From an uncultured Hyphomicrobiales bacterium (GTDB taxonomy: Bacteria; Pseudomonadota; Alphaproteobacteria; Rhizobiales; Beijerinckiaceae): a stretch of 64,000 nt of DNA. The stretch's first letter is position 1. The number at the start of each line of letters is the position of its first letter. The notes below the pieces were generated by a model. That model searched no databases. It was not told the DNA's origin and worked only from the letters and a program-made list of their open reading frames with translations. A program made the translations under genes and the position numbers. Positions 29,690-37,471 of this stretch are shown here, piece after piece. The stretch covers positions 3,108-67,107 of the forward strand of contig CAIZGQ010000073.1 of the NCBI GenBank assembly GCA_903932565.1, read 5' to 3'.

Positions 29690-31051
29690 ATGATTGATCG
29701 GCCTAATAAGACGGTACTATGCCACGGATGCTTCGATTTGCTGCATCTTGGTCATATCCAGCATCTGCAGCAGGCGGCAGAGATGGGCAGCACCCTCACG
29801 GTCAGCGTCACCGCGGATGAATTCGTCAACAAGGGTGTAGGTCGTCCGCATTTCACGGCAGAGCAGAGAGCGGAAGCGCTGCGATCGCTATCATGCGTTG
29901 ATTCCGTGGTGATCAATCGATCCCCGAATGCCGTTCCTGTCATCAAGACGCTACGACCGGACATCTACTGCAAGGGGATTGACTACTCTGGAGATCCGTC
30001 GCCGGGATTGATGGAAGAGATTGATGCGGTCGGCCACATTGGTGGCAAGGTGTGCTTCACCAATACCCGCAAGATGTCATCCAGCCGACTGATCAACGAG
30101 GACAAATTCAGCCGCGAGACGATGCAGTATCTCGATCGCCTCAAGGATAGCGGGGCGTTGGAAGCCATTCTCCGAGCATTCGACGATGCGGATAAGAAGA
30201 CGATCCTATTCGTCGGAGAGAGCATCCGCGATGTCTATCTCTATGTGCAGGGGCTGGGGCGAGCATCCAAGGAGCTCATGCTGGCGACCGTTGTCACTGG
30301 GCAAGAGAGTTTCGACGGTGGAGTGATCGCTGCATCGCGCCAAGGCGAATGGAAACACTCAGCACTTCTCACATCCTCAGAATATATGGTGAAAACCCGC
30401 TATGTTGACGCTGACTTTCATCGCAAAATATTTGACGTGTATGGGCAGCGTTCGCTGGTCTTGGATGAAAATGAGCGGGAAGACTTCAGAGCGAAGCTGA
30501 CTGACGCCGTGATGCATCATGACGTGGTGATCACGCTGGACTTTGGGCACGGACTGCTTGGTCCGCTCGAGCGCTTTATCATCAGCGAGCATTCGCCTTG
30601 GCTGGCGGTCAACTCCCAGACCAATGCCGGAAACTACGGGTTCAATCCTGTCACCAAGTACATGAAGCCGCATTACGTCTGCATCGATGAGCCGGAAGTG
30701 CGTCTGGCCATGCAGGATCAGGTCGGCAATCTACAGAAGGTCGTGCAGAACCTGCAGACAAGTCAGCGATGCTTCCGATATCTCATCACCCGTGGTCGCA
30801 ATGGATCTGCTTGGCTGCGCTCAGGCGTCTATGGCGAGGCTCCTGCGCTGTCATATGGTGGCGTTGATACGATGGGAGCCGGTGACGCAGTGATGGCTGT
30901 AACGGCTCCGCTGGCCTCCACAGGGCTGGACATGGAGCTAGTGGCATTCGTCGGCAACATCGTGGGGGCATTGAAGATTGGAACCGTAGGGCATCGAACC
31001 CACGTCAAGCGCAACGAGATCATACGAACGGTGGAGGCGTTACTAGCGTGA
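29690..31051 (+). CDS. Nucleotidyltransferase-PfkB kinase fusion (HldE-like, reversed order)
   Basis: 453 residues. Residues 1-140: cytidylyltransferase fold with CHGCFDLLHLGH (11-22) and a SSSRLI loop near residue 128. Residues 165-450: ribokinase/PfkB fold ending in GAGDA (396-400), the catalytic Asp motif. HldE makes ADP-heptose with kinase first and transferase second; here the order is reversed. The ATG at 29690 has AAGGA 9 bp upstream. Next to a GmhA-like gene, so a heptose-phosphate kinase and nucleotide activator is the best guess; sugar and nucleotide unproven. Confidence 0.75.
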   Translation: MIDRPNKTVLCHGCFDLLHLGHIQHLQQAAEMGSTLTVSVTADEFVNKGVGRPHFTAEQRAEALRSLSCVDSVVINRSPNAVPVIKTLRPDIYCKGIDYSGDPSPGLMEEIDAVGHIGGKVCFTNTRKMSSSRLINEDKFSRETMQYLDRLKDSGALEAILRAFDDADKKTILFVGESIRDVYLYVQGLGRASKELMLATVVTGQESFDGGVIAASRQGEWKHSALLTSSEYMVKTRYVDADFHRKIFDVYGQRSLVLDENEREDFRAKLTDAVMHHDVVITLDFGHGLLGPLERFIISEHSPWLAVNSQTNAGNYGFNPVTKYMKPHYVCIDEPEVRLAMQDQVGNLQKVVQNLQTSQRCFRYLITRGRNGSAWLRSGVYGEAPALSYGGVDTMGAGDAVMAVTAPLASTGLDMELVAFVGNIVGALKIGTVGHRTHVKRNEIIRTVEALLA

Positions 31052-31587
31052 GAGACAGTTTTAGGGATCTGCATTCAGCATTGGACTTCATGCAATGCGA
31101 GGACAACGCCTTTGATCAGGTAAAGAACCTGATCAACATGAGCGGGTTTGGCAAGGCGAGGCTGTTCTTTGTGGGGAATGGTGGATCGGCTGCGATCGCA
31201 TCGCACATGGCCACTGACTGGATGAAGAATGGCGACTTCCCCACATTCTGTTTCAACGACGGCCCGCTGCTGACGTGCATCACCAACGATCTCGGCTATG
31301 AGAACAGCTTCTGGCTCCCGATCGACATGCATGGCCAGATTGGAGACGTGTTGTTTGCCATCTCGAGCTCAGGAAAGTCACCCAACATCATTTCCGCGGT
31401 GAATGCTGCTCGAGGAAAGCGCATGAACGTCGTGACATTGTCTGGGTTCAAGAGCGACAATCCGTTGCGCAGTATGGGGCAGGTCAACTTCTATGTCCCG
31501 TCCGATAACTACGGCACTGTCGAGATCGCCCACTTGGCGATCCTGCATTCCATCCTCGACGAGGTGATGGCAGATGAACGCAAGTGA
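31048..31587 (+). CDS. gmhA: GmhA-like SIS-domain sugar isomerase
   Basis: 179 residues, GTG start overlapping the kinase stop. GNGGSAAIASHMATDW (43-58) and SSSGKSPNI (106-114) are the sugar-phosphate site of SIS isomerases; overall size and helical pattern match phosphoheptose isomerase, which turns sedoheptulose 7-phosphate into heptose 7-phosphate. It would feed the kinase fusion just upstream. Confidence 0.8.
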   Translation: MRDSFRDLHSALDFMQCEDNAFDQVKNLINMSGFGKARLFFVGNGGSAAIASHMATDWMKNGDFPTFCFNDGPLLTCITNDLGYENSFWLPIDMHGQIGDVLFAISSSGKSPNIISAVNAARGKRMNVVTLSGFKSDNPLRSMGQVNFYVPSDNYGTVEIAHLAILHSILDEVMADERK

Positions 31588-32161
31588 CCTGATTGCCTTT
31601 GAAGACGAGATGACCGCTCTATTCGAGCAAGGTCACATCAAAGCGCCTTTGCATTTGGCTGGTGGGAATGAGGAGAATCTCATTGAGATATTCAAAGAGA
31701 TCGACAAAGAAAACGACTGGGTGTTGGCGTCATGGCGTAGTCACTACCATTGTCTTCTCAAGGGGGTGCCAGCCGGAGATATCCGCAACTCCATCATCAA
31801 CGGTCATTCGATATCGCTTTGCTTCCCAGAATATAAGGTTCTCTCATCTGGAATTGTTGGCGGCATCTGTCCGATTGGGGTTGGAATCGCCGCTGGTCTT
31901 AAGCGACAGAAGCAAGCGGGGAAAGTCTGGATCTTCTGTGGCGATATGACTTCGTTGACGGGAATTTTTAATGAATCTTTGCGCTACTCTCTGGGCAACG
32001 ATCTTCCAATAGAGTTTGTAGTAGAAGGTAATGGATTGTCTGTTGCAACCGATACACAAGCATCATGGGGATGCGATTACACAGGACGTCCAATTGCTCG
32101 TGGTTACAAATACAAGTTGACCAAGCCTCATGTAGGAATAAACAAATGGGTAAAATTCTGA
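31574..32161 (+). CDS. TPP-binding subunit of a split TPP enzyme
   Basis: 195 residues. SSGIVGGICPIGVGIAAG, then GDMTSLTGIFNES (123-135) and EGNGLSV (151-157) form the GDG..N diphosphate site of transketolase/E1-alpha proteins, here with GDM and NG. It is much shorter than a normal E1 alpha. The partner with the pyrimidine-binding domain is at 32595. With the heptose genes next door, making sedoheptulose 7-phosphate (transketolase reaction) is an attractive inference, but other TPP reactions are possible. Confidence 0.7.
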   Translation: MNASDLIAFEDEMTALFEQGHIKAPLHLAGGNEENLIEIFKEIDKENDWVLASWRSHYHCLLKGVPAGDIRNSIINGHSISLCFPEYKVLSSGIVGGICPIGVGIAAGLKRQKQAGKVWIFCGDMTSLTGIFNESLRYSLGNDLPIEFVVEGNGLSVATDTQASWGCDYTGRPIARGYKYKLTKPHVGINKWVKF

Positions 32162-32598
32162 TACCTGAAACAGTTTTGGCCTATACCGCGGGTATTATTG
32201 ATGGTGAAGGATGGATTGGCATTTGTAAAACATACGCCAAGGGAAGAAAAACTCTTGGTAAAATATACCCACATCGCATGTTTCAGATTTCCGTTTCAAA
32301 TTCTATAGAATCGATGATTGATTATCTGCATATCAATTTTGGTGGCGTAAAGACTTTCGGGCATAGGCCAAATCGAAAGCCATATTATAGATGGACCATA
32401 ACATCACGAAGTGCCGAAGATTTTTTAAGGATGATCTATCCATATTTGGTTGCCAAACGAGATCAGGCAGAAATTTCATTTCGATTCAGGGAGACATTCC
32501 GTAAAAGAAATCAATGGAGTCGCACGGTTCCTCCGGAAGATCTGGCTGTTCGTGAGGAGTGCTATAAATCATTGCGAGACTTAAAGAGAGCCGCATGA
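32146..32598 (+). CDS. LAGLIDADG-type homing endonuclease
   Basis: 150 residues from ATG 32146 (AGGA upstream). LAYTAGIIDGEGWIGI (11-26) is the first LAGLIDADG helix with the catalytic acids, followed by VSNSIESMIDYLHINFGG. One motif only, so it should act as a dimer. It is inserted between the two halves of the TPP enzyme, overlapping the first by 16 bp. A/T-rich codons unlike its neighbours support recent arrival. Confidence 0.8.
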   Translation: MGKILIPETVLAYTAGIIDGEGWIGICKTYAKGRKTLGKIYPHRMFQISVSNSIESMIDYLHINFGGVKTFGHRPNRKPYYRWTITSRSAEDFLRMIYPYLVAKRDQAEISFRFRETFRKRNQWSRTVPPEDLAVREECYKSLRDLKRAA

Positions 32599-33146
32599 GC
32601 TACTACAGCGAATTATGCCTAGCCATGAACCTGCTTGCTGACGATGAGCGCACGGTGTTCATCGGTCAGGGCGTGGGGAACGCTGGCACCACGATGTCCG
32701 GCACGTTTGAGGATATCCCTGATCACAAGAAGATTGAATTCCCGGTGGCAGAGGATTTGCAGATGGGGGTGTGTACCGGGATGTCGCTGACCGGGGTGAT
32801 TCCAATTTGCGTATTCCCCCGTTGGAACTTCATGCTGTGTGCTGCGAACCAGCTTGTTAATCATTTGGACAGATTGAGCCTGTTCTCCGACTATCGGCCC
32901 AAGGTCATCATTCGGGTGGCTACCCCGAGCGTGGCACCATTCTATCCGGGCCCGCAGCACGACGATGACTTCTCAAGGGCGTTCAGATCGATGCTTCGGA
33001 CAACGGACATTGTCTCGCTGGTCGAGGAGGAAGACATCGTGGCCCAGTACGACAAGGCGCTTCATTCGCCACGGTCGACCATACTTGTTGAGTACACGGA
33101 CGCTTATGCGGGAGACATCGCTAAGGCAAAGGGTGAGGACAAATGA
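32595..33146 (+). CDS. Pyrimidine-binding subunit of the split TPP enzyme
   Basis: 183 residues. FIGQGVGNAG, then KKIEFPVAEDLQMGVCTGMSLTGVIPI with the conserved Glu in VAEDL, is the transketolase/E1-beta pyrimidine domain. It lacks the third (C-terminal) domain of full-size enzymes. Together with the protein at 31574 it forms a minimal TPP enzyme. ATGA coupled to the inserted endonuclease. Confidence 0.75.
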   Translation: MSYYSELCLAMNLLADDERTVFIGQGVGNAGTTMSGTFEDIPDHKKIEFPVAEDLQMGVCTGMSLTGVIPICVFPRWNFMLCAANQLVNHLDRLSLFSDYRPKVIIRVATPSVAPFYPGPQHDDDFSRAFRSMLRTTDIVSLVEEEDIVAQYDKALHSPRSTILVEYTDAYAGDIAKAKGEDK

Positions 33147-33355
33147 AAACCGTGCAAGACGAGGTTTACGAAGCGCTACGGGTTGACGTCGGACAAACGC
33201 CTGCCCAAATTGCAAGGCAGGTTGAGTATGGGTCGCTGATCAGTGTTCGTCATGCCTTGCGGGAATTAGCCAAAGAAAAGCGCTGTTGGCACGAAGGCGA
33301 AGATATGTTCCGGATCTACTACAAGGTGGAAATGTCAGATGACAATCTTGCGTAA
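33143..33355 (+). CDS. Small winged-helix protein
   Basis: 70 residues. QTPAQIARQVEYGSLISVRHALRELAKE plus CWHEGEDMFRIYYKV has a recognition helix and wing layout. ATGA coupled. May regulate the cassette or be a relic. Confidence 0.55.
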   Translation: MKTVQDEVYEALRVDVGQTPAQIARQVEYGSLISVRHALRELAKEKRCWHEGEDMFRIYYKVEMSDDNLA

Positions 33356-33539
33356 GAACACGGTCCTCGTTCAGTTTGCGGACAACATCCCGAGTGCGGC
33401 TCAATCATCTGCAATGATGGAACTGGAGAAGATCCTGCGGCGCATGACCGGCATGGAGATCGAGGTCTTCAAGGAAGTGATGGGCGACGACAGTAAATTG
33501 CGCGTTCAGATGACGCCAGAGGAGCGAAACAAACTATGA
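33339..33539 (+). CDS. Hypothetical 66-residue protein
   Basis: Alpha/beta composition (NTVLVQFADNIPSAAQSSAM, then MEIEVFKEVMGDDSKL). Overlaps neighbours by 17 and 4 bp; directly upstream of the radical SAM gene. No family recognised. Confidence 0.55.
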   Translation: MTILRKNTVLVQFADNIPSAAQSSAMMELEKILRRMTGMEIEVFKEVMGDDSKLRVQMTPEERNKL

Positions 33540-34684
33540 CCAGCTCAGTTCCTGAACTGATCAACCACATTGTGACCGGTTCAGCGGTCCATGATCTGCA
33601 GCTAGACGGTAGCAAGGTTGGATGGTGGCGTGATCGTGTTGAGGCGTGGGACCGTGGAGAGCGCATTGCACCGGTCACCATGGACGTAGCTTGGACGAGG
33701 AAATGCAACGCTGCATGCTCGTTCTGTTACGCCCAGATGCAAGCGAGCGATGGTGGCGAGATCACCGAGCGTCACGCAATGGAGTTCTTGGAAGATGCTG
33801 CAGCAATCGGGGTCAAGGGCGTCAGTCTCATATCTGACGGTGAATCTACCGTCGTCCCATTTTACGAGCGATCCATACAGTACGCAGCCTCGCTTGGTCT
33901 GCAGATTGGTATCGGCACAAACGGTGTGCGACTCAAGCGTAAGGTGCTGGAGGCCATACTGCCCCACCTGTCGTACCTCCGTTTTAATTTCAGTGCAGGA
34001 GATCTAGATCGATACAAGCAGATCATGGGGCTGAAGGAGAGGGACTATTGGCAAGTCATTCAGAACGTCAAGGATGCGATGGAGATCAAGCGCAGGGACA
34101 ATCTAGATGTGACGATCAACATGCAGATGGTCACGATGCCGGATTTCCACGACCAGATAATGCCACTGGCACATTTAGCCAAGGAAATCAGACCGGACTA
34201 TCTGATCTACAAGCATTGCGCGGACAACGCCGATGGGACTCTTGGGATCGATTACCGACAGTACGACGCCCTTTTTGATACGTTCCGGCAAGCAGAAGCC
34301 ATGGGCGACGATGAGTTTCGCGTCGTTGTGAAGTGGTCCCGCCTCGAGGACGAAGGCAAGCGCCACTATAGCCGCTGTTTCGGGCCTCCGTTCATCACTC
34401 AGATGTCAGGCAATGGATTGATTGCGCCGTGTGGGTTCTTGTTCAACGAGAAGTACAAGGCGTTTCACATCGGCAACATCACCAAGACCCGCTTTCGCGA
34501 GATTTTTGCCTCCGATCGCTATTGGGAGGTGATGAACTATCTGGCGAGCGAGTTCTTCAATCCGCAGAAGCGTTGTGGGCCAAATTGCCTGCAGACCAAC
34601 ACCAATGATTGGCTATTCAAGTACAAGACCGGTCAGGTTGATTTCCCAACATCCCCAGCACCTCCGCACATGGGCTTCCTGTGA
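33536..34684 (+). CDS. Radical SAM protein with SPASM-like C-terminus
   Basis: 382 residues. Cluster cysteines C57, C61 and C64 (KCNAACSFCYA) bind the 4Fe-4S/AdoMet centre. The C-terminal part has CFGPPF, APCGFLFN and RCGPNC, as in SPASM domains carrying extra Fe-S clusters, which modify peptides or sugars. Substrate unknown; within the cassette a sugar or virion protein is likely. Confidence 0.8.
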   Translation: MTSSVPELINHIVTGSAVHDLQLDGSKVGWWRDRVEAWDRGERIAPVTMDVAWTRKCNAACSFCYAQMQASDGGEITERHAMEFLEDAAAIGVKGVSLISDGESTVVPFYERSIQYAASLGLQIGIGTNGVRLKRKVLEAILPHLSYLRFNFSAGDLDRYKQIMGLKERDYWQVIQNVKDAMEIKRRDNLDVTINMQMVTMPDFHDQIMPLAHLAKEIRPDYLIYKHCADNADGTLGIDYRQYDALFDTFRQAEAMGDDEFRVVVKWSRLEDEGKRHYSRCFGPPFITQMSGNGLIAPCGFLFNEKYKAFHIGNITKTRFREIFASDRYWEVMNYLASEFFNPQKRCGPNCLQTNTNDWLFKYKTGQVDFPTSPAPPHMGFL

Positions 34685-34878
34685 AGTGGAAGGTTCCATA
34701 CGAGCGCTACAGCATGGGTGACTGGCCCAACAAGCCTGCAGTAGATAATGCGTACCAACAACTGAGAGAGATCCTAAATGGCACTTACGCAAAACAGCAC
34801 GAAGTTCTGGCACCCAGATCAGAAGATGATCGACTGGCTGACAGAGAAGAAGATCCCGGCAGACGCCAAGGTTCTTGA
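34681..34878 (+). CDS. Possible 65-residue protein overlapping the methyltransferase
   Basis: GTG start overlapping the previous stop. The first 35 residues (KWKVPYERYSMGDWPNKPAV) look coding, while the last 33 overlap the methyltransferase in another frame and look like a shadow. It may be a short real protein or a shifted N-terminal part of the next gene. Confidence 0.4.
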   Translation: MKWKVPYERYSMGDWPNKPAVDNAYQQLREILNGTYAKQHEVLAPRSEDDRLADREEDPGRRQGS

Positions 34879-35452
34879 GATCGGACCCGGTACTGTCCCA
34901 TTCAAGCGGGCAAATGCCTACGTTGATTTCGTCGACATTCCCGACCTCGAGAATTTCACCAAGGCAGATGGCACGGGCAAGCTGCCGTATGGCGACAAGG
35001 AATTCGACTTCATCTACTGTCGGCATGTGCTGGAGGATTCGTGGAATCCATTCACGCTTTGCGAAGAGATGTCTCGGGTTGGCAAGGCTGGCTACATCGA
35101 AACGCCATCCCCGATCGCTGAATTGTGCCGTGGCATCGATGGTTCATCCCCGCCGTTCCGTGGCTACCACCATCACCGTTGGATCGTGTGGACCGCGAAC
35201 AAAGAACTACGGTTCGTCACCAAGTATCCGCTGATCGAGTATCTTCGGTTCAAGGAAGACGAGATCGACGAGTGGCTGAAGCAACAGCGCTATTGGAACA
35301 CACATTACCTGTGGGAAGATCGCGTCAACTATGTCCATCGACAGAGCCCGATGGATTTCAATATCCCCACTGACTTTGCCTTGATGCTCGCAGATGCTAT
35401 GCAGGCGTCGAAGACATATACTGATGATCTATACTTTCCGATAAACGCATGA
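34778..35452 (+). CDS. Class I SAM-dependent methyltransferase
   Basis: 224 residues. VLEIGPGTVPF (32-42) is motif I; FDFIYCRHVLED is motif IV-like. Similar to small methyltransferases that work next to glycosyltransferases. Target unknown. Confidence 0.75.
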   Translation: MALTQNSTKFWHPDQKMIDWLTEKKIPADAKVLEIGPGTVPFKRANAYVDFVDIPDLENFTKADGTGKLPYGDKEFDFIYCRHVLEDSWNPFTLCEEMSRVGKAGYIETPSPIAELCRGIDGSSPPFRGYHHHRWIVWTANKELRFVTKYPLIEYLRFKEDEIDEWLKQQRYWNTHYLWEDRVNYVHRQSPMDFNIPTDFALMLADAMQASKTYTDDLYFPINA

Positions 35453-35789
35453 ACCAACGCGAAGCAAAACTGAGCCATGAGACGCTCATTCGTCTTCTGG
35501 ATTACGATCCGGAGACGGGCGTCTTTATCGCGTCAAGACCGACAACAGAATTTCCAATCTACGAGAGGCAACTCACTTACAGAATGTGTGCAATGTCAAA
35601 ATAAGACGACATAACACGACTGGTTTTAAGGGCGTTACCTATCATAAATTGGCGAACAAATTCATGGCTCAAATCAGAGCCAATAGAAAATACATCTATC
35701 TTGGGCTCTTCAACACCCCGGAAGAGGCTCACGCAGCATATGTTGCAGCATCACAACTTCACCACGGGGAATATGGGGTAACCTACTAA
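35449..35789 (+). pseudogene. Decayed HNH/AP2 homing endonuclease
   Basis: ATG at 35449 opens a typical HNH start (LSHETLIRLLDYDPETGVFI) that runs out at TAA 35602-35604. From about 35535 another frame carries TDNRISNLREATHLQNVCNV and an intact AP2 part to 35789. The segment that should hold the catalytic His-Asn-His core is missing between the two, so an internal deletion with a frame change has removed the active site. The intact relative at 42700 shows what was lost. Confidence 0.75.
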
Positions 35790-36556
35790 TGGCAAAGAAC
35801 ATTTTTATTTTCGTCCCAGCCTTCGGCCAGATCATTTCTGCCACGACGTTTCTAACCACGCATGGTCTTCGTCAGTTGCTGGCATCGAAGGGTGTTGGTG
35901 GCGGCATTTCCACGCTGTCGTTCCCTGACATTGCAGAGTTGCGATCGATGGCGACCACGGTCTGGTACGATACGATGCCGGATGCTTCCCATCTGCTGTT
36001 CATTGATGCGGACATGGGTTTCCCGCCTGAGTTGGTGACGGATATGCTGATGTTTGATGAGCCGCTGGTTGGAACCGTTTACCCACAGCGCAAGTTGCCA
36101 CTGTCTTGGGCCGGATCTGGCACAGGTACGGCTACTACGGAACGCCGTGGTGACTTTATGCTGGTCGAGGGCGTTGGTATGGGCTGTACGTTGATTGCCC
36201 GTGAAGTCATCACGAAGATGATCGACAAGTTCCCAGAGCTCATAGACACCCGCCTTCAGTTACATCCTGCGGGTGAGACTATGCGGCAGATGGGAACGAA
36301 TCGGCTCTTGAGGTTCTATGAAAAGATGGATCTTCCGGAGCGTGGTCTGATCTCTGAAGATCTTTCCTTCTGCATCCGCTGGCAGCAGTGCGGTGGCAAG
36401 ACATGGGCGGCGATCGGTCACAAGATGAGCCATGTTGGTCCGTTCGATTATTCCGGGCGCTATCTGGATGTGATCGAGGCGCAGGCTAACGCGCCTGCAA
36501 TGGAGGCTGTTACACCGATGGATGATGCTGCTATTTCGGCACTTCCAGCGGCATAA
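35789..36556 (+). CDS. Second glycosyltransferase-like protein
   Basis: 255 residues. LLFIDADMGFPPELV (69-83) carries the DxD metal site; the start IFIFVPAFGQIISATTF and the end CIRWQQCGGKTWAAIGHKMSH fit a GT-A fold. Similar proteins are frequent in phages and may glycosylate virion proteins, DNA or cell-surface glycan. Confidence 0.7.
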   Translation: MAKNIFIFVPAFGQIISATTFLTTHGLRQLLASKGVGGGISTLSFPDIAELRSMATTVWYDTMPDASHLLFIDADMGFPPELVTDMLMFDEPLVGTVYPQRKLPLSWAGSGTGTATTERRGDFMLVEGVGMGCTLIAREVITKMIDKFPELIDTRLQLHPAGETMRQMGTNRLLRFYEKMDLPERGLISEDLSFCIRWQQCGGKTWAAIGHKMSHVGPFDYSGRYLDVIEAQANAPAMEAVTPMDDAAISALPAA

Positions 36557-36795
36557 GATCCGGCGGTACCTCCCCCTGCTTCAAGTGTCGCGGACAGGGA
36601 ACACACGTCTCTGATGAAGTGCCTGCCGCCGACGGTCGCAAGGCCGTAAGGATGGGTGAATCGGAGAAATGCGGCGTGGTCTGCGCGTGACTTGACAATT
36701 CGGTGAAGTTCGCGCAGATTGCCGTACCTGATGTTCCCTCCACGCGCTGTGGAGGTAGAGCGGACAGAGACGGGCGTAGTCGCAGTCTCAGTCAT
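36531..36795 (-). CDS. Uncertain leftward ORF, perhaps frameshifted
   Basis: From the ATG at 36795 the frame gives protein-like sequence (YGNLRELHRIVKSRADHAAF, LRFTHPYGLATVGGRHFIRD), while the end looks real in another frame (CVPCPRHLKQGEVPPDLM to TAG at 36531). A single shift near 36610 would join them to a CxxC protein. In the + direction a CFKC frame without a start codon also exists. I cannot decide between them. Confidence 0.3.
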
Positions 36796-36871
36796 TTGTC
36801 ACCGCAAGCTGCGGGACTAAGGTTTCCAATCCGGCAAGCGGCTGGACGAGCCCAATCTCGGTGAGCTTGTC
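36557..36871. other. 315-bp gap before the capsid region
   Basis: No rightward gene with a proper start is visible. The stretch is G/C-rich and contains the uncertain leftward ORF described at 36531-36795. It forms the right border of the metabolic cassette; no hairpin or promoter was recognised. Confidence 0.4.
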
Positions 36872-37456
36872 ATGGCTAATACGCAGGCCCAATTTGGGTT
36901 TCAGCATTTCGGATATCTTCAGGGCGGTGCGCCTGACTACCAGCAGAGCAAGGGACTGATCCAGTCGACCTTCTCGACCAAGATTTACTTTGGTGACCCC
37001 GTCATCAAGTCTGCGGCCTCCCAATACATGACCCTGATGACCTCCACCACGACAGCGGTGTGGGGTATTTTTGTGGGCTGTACCTATACGCCGACTGGCA
37101 GTGCTCCCGTCTGGTCGCCTTGGTGGCCCGGTGCTGCGGCTGCGGACGCCACTGGCTATGTCATCGATGCTCCGAATGCTCTGTTCAAGGTTGCGGCTCT
37201 TCTGACCGCAGTTCCGGCGACGGCGATCGGGCAAAACATTGGTTTCTCTACCGGCGCAGGCGGCACCACCGTCGGCGGCGGGTTCTCGACGTACACTGTC
37301 GATCAGTCGACGCTAACAACCAGCAATGGTTTTCCATTCCAAGTCTATTCGATGTATCCGGGCGTGGGTAACGGGTCCGACACGACGACCAACTACAATT
37401 GGGTCATCGTATCGTTCGCGAACCAGCGCTTCCGGACGTTGACTGGCGTGGCATAA
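36872..37456 (+). CDS. Structural protein upstream of the capsid
   Basis: 194 residues. MANTQAQFGFQHFGYLQGGA and a Thr/Gly/Ala-rich beta-like body. Position directly before the major capsid gene, and similar proteins elsewhere in phage capsid regions, suggest a head decoration or minor capsid protein. Confidence 0.65.
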   Translation: MANTQAQFGFQHFGYLQGGAPDYQQSKGLIQSTFSTKIYFGDPVIKSAASQYMTLMTSTTTAVWGIFVGCTYTPTGSAPVWSPWWPGAAAADATGYVIDAPNALFKVAALLTAVPATAIGQNIGFSTGAGGTTVGGGFSTYTVDQSTLTTSNGFPFQVYSMYPGVGNGSDTTTNYNWVIVSFANQRFRTLTGVA

Positions 37457-37471
37457 TAGGGAGCATGACCA

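Noticed and set aside
29640..29690. TTGACC-TATTAG promoter before the kinase fusion
   Set aside because: Spacing of 19 bp and a weak -10; not convincing without transcript data.
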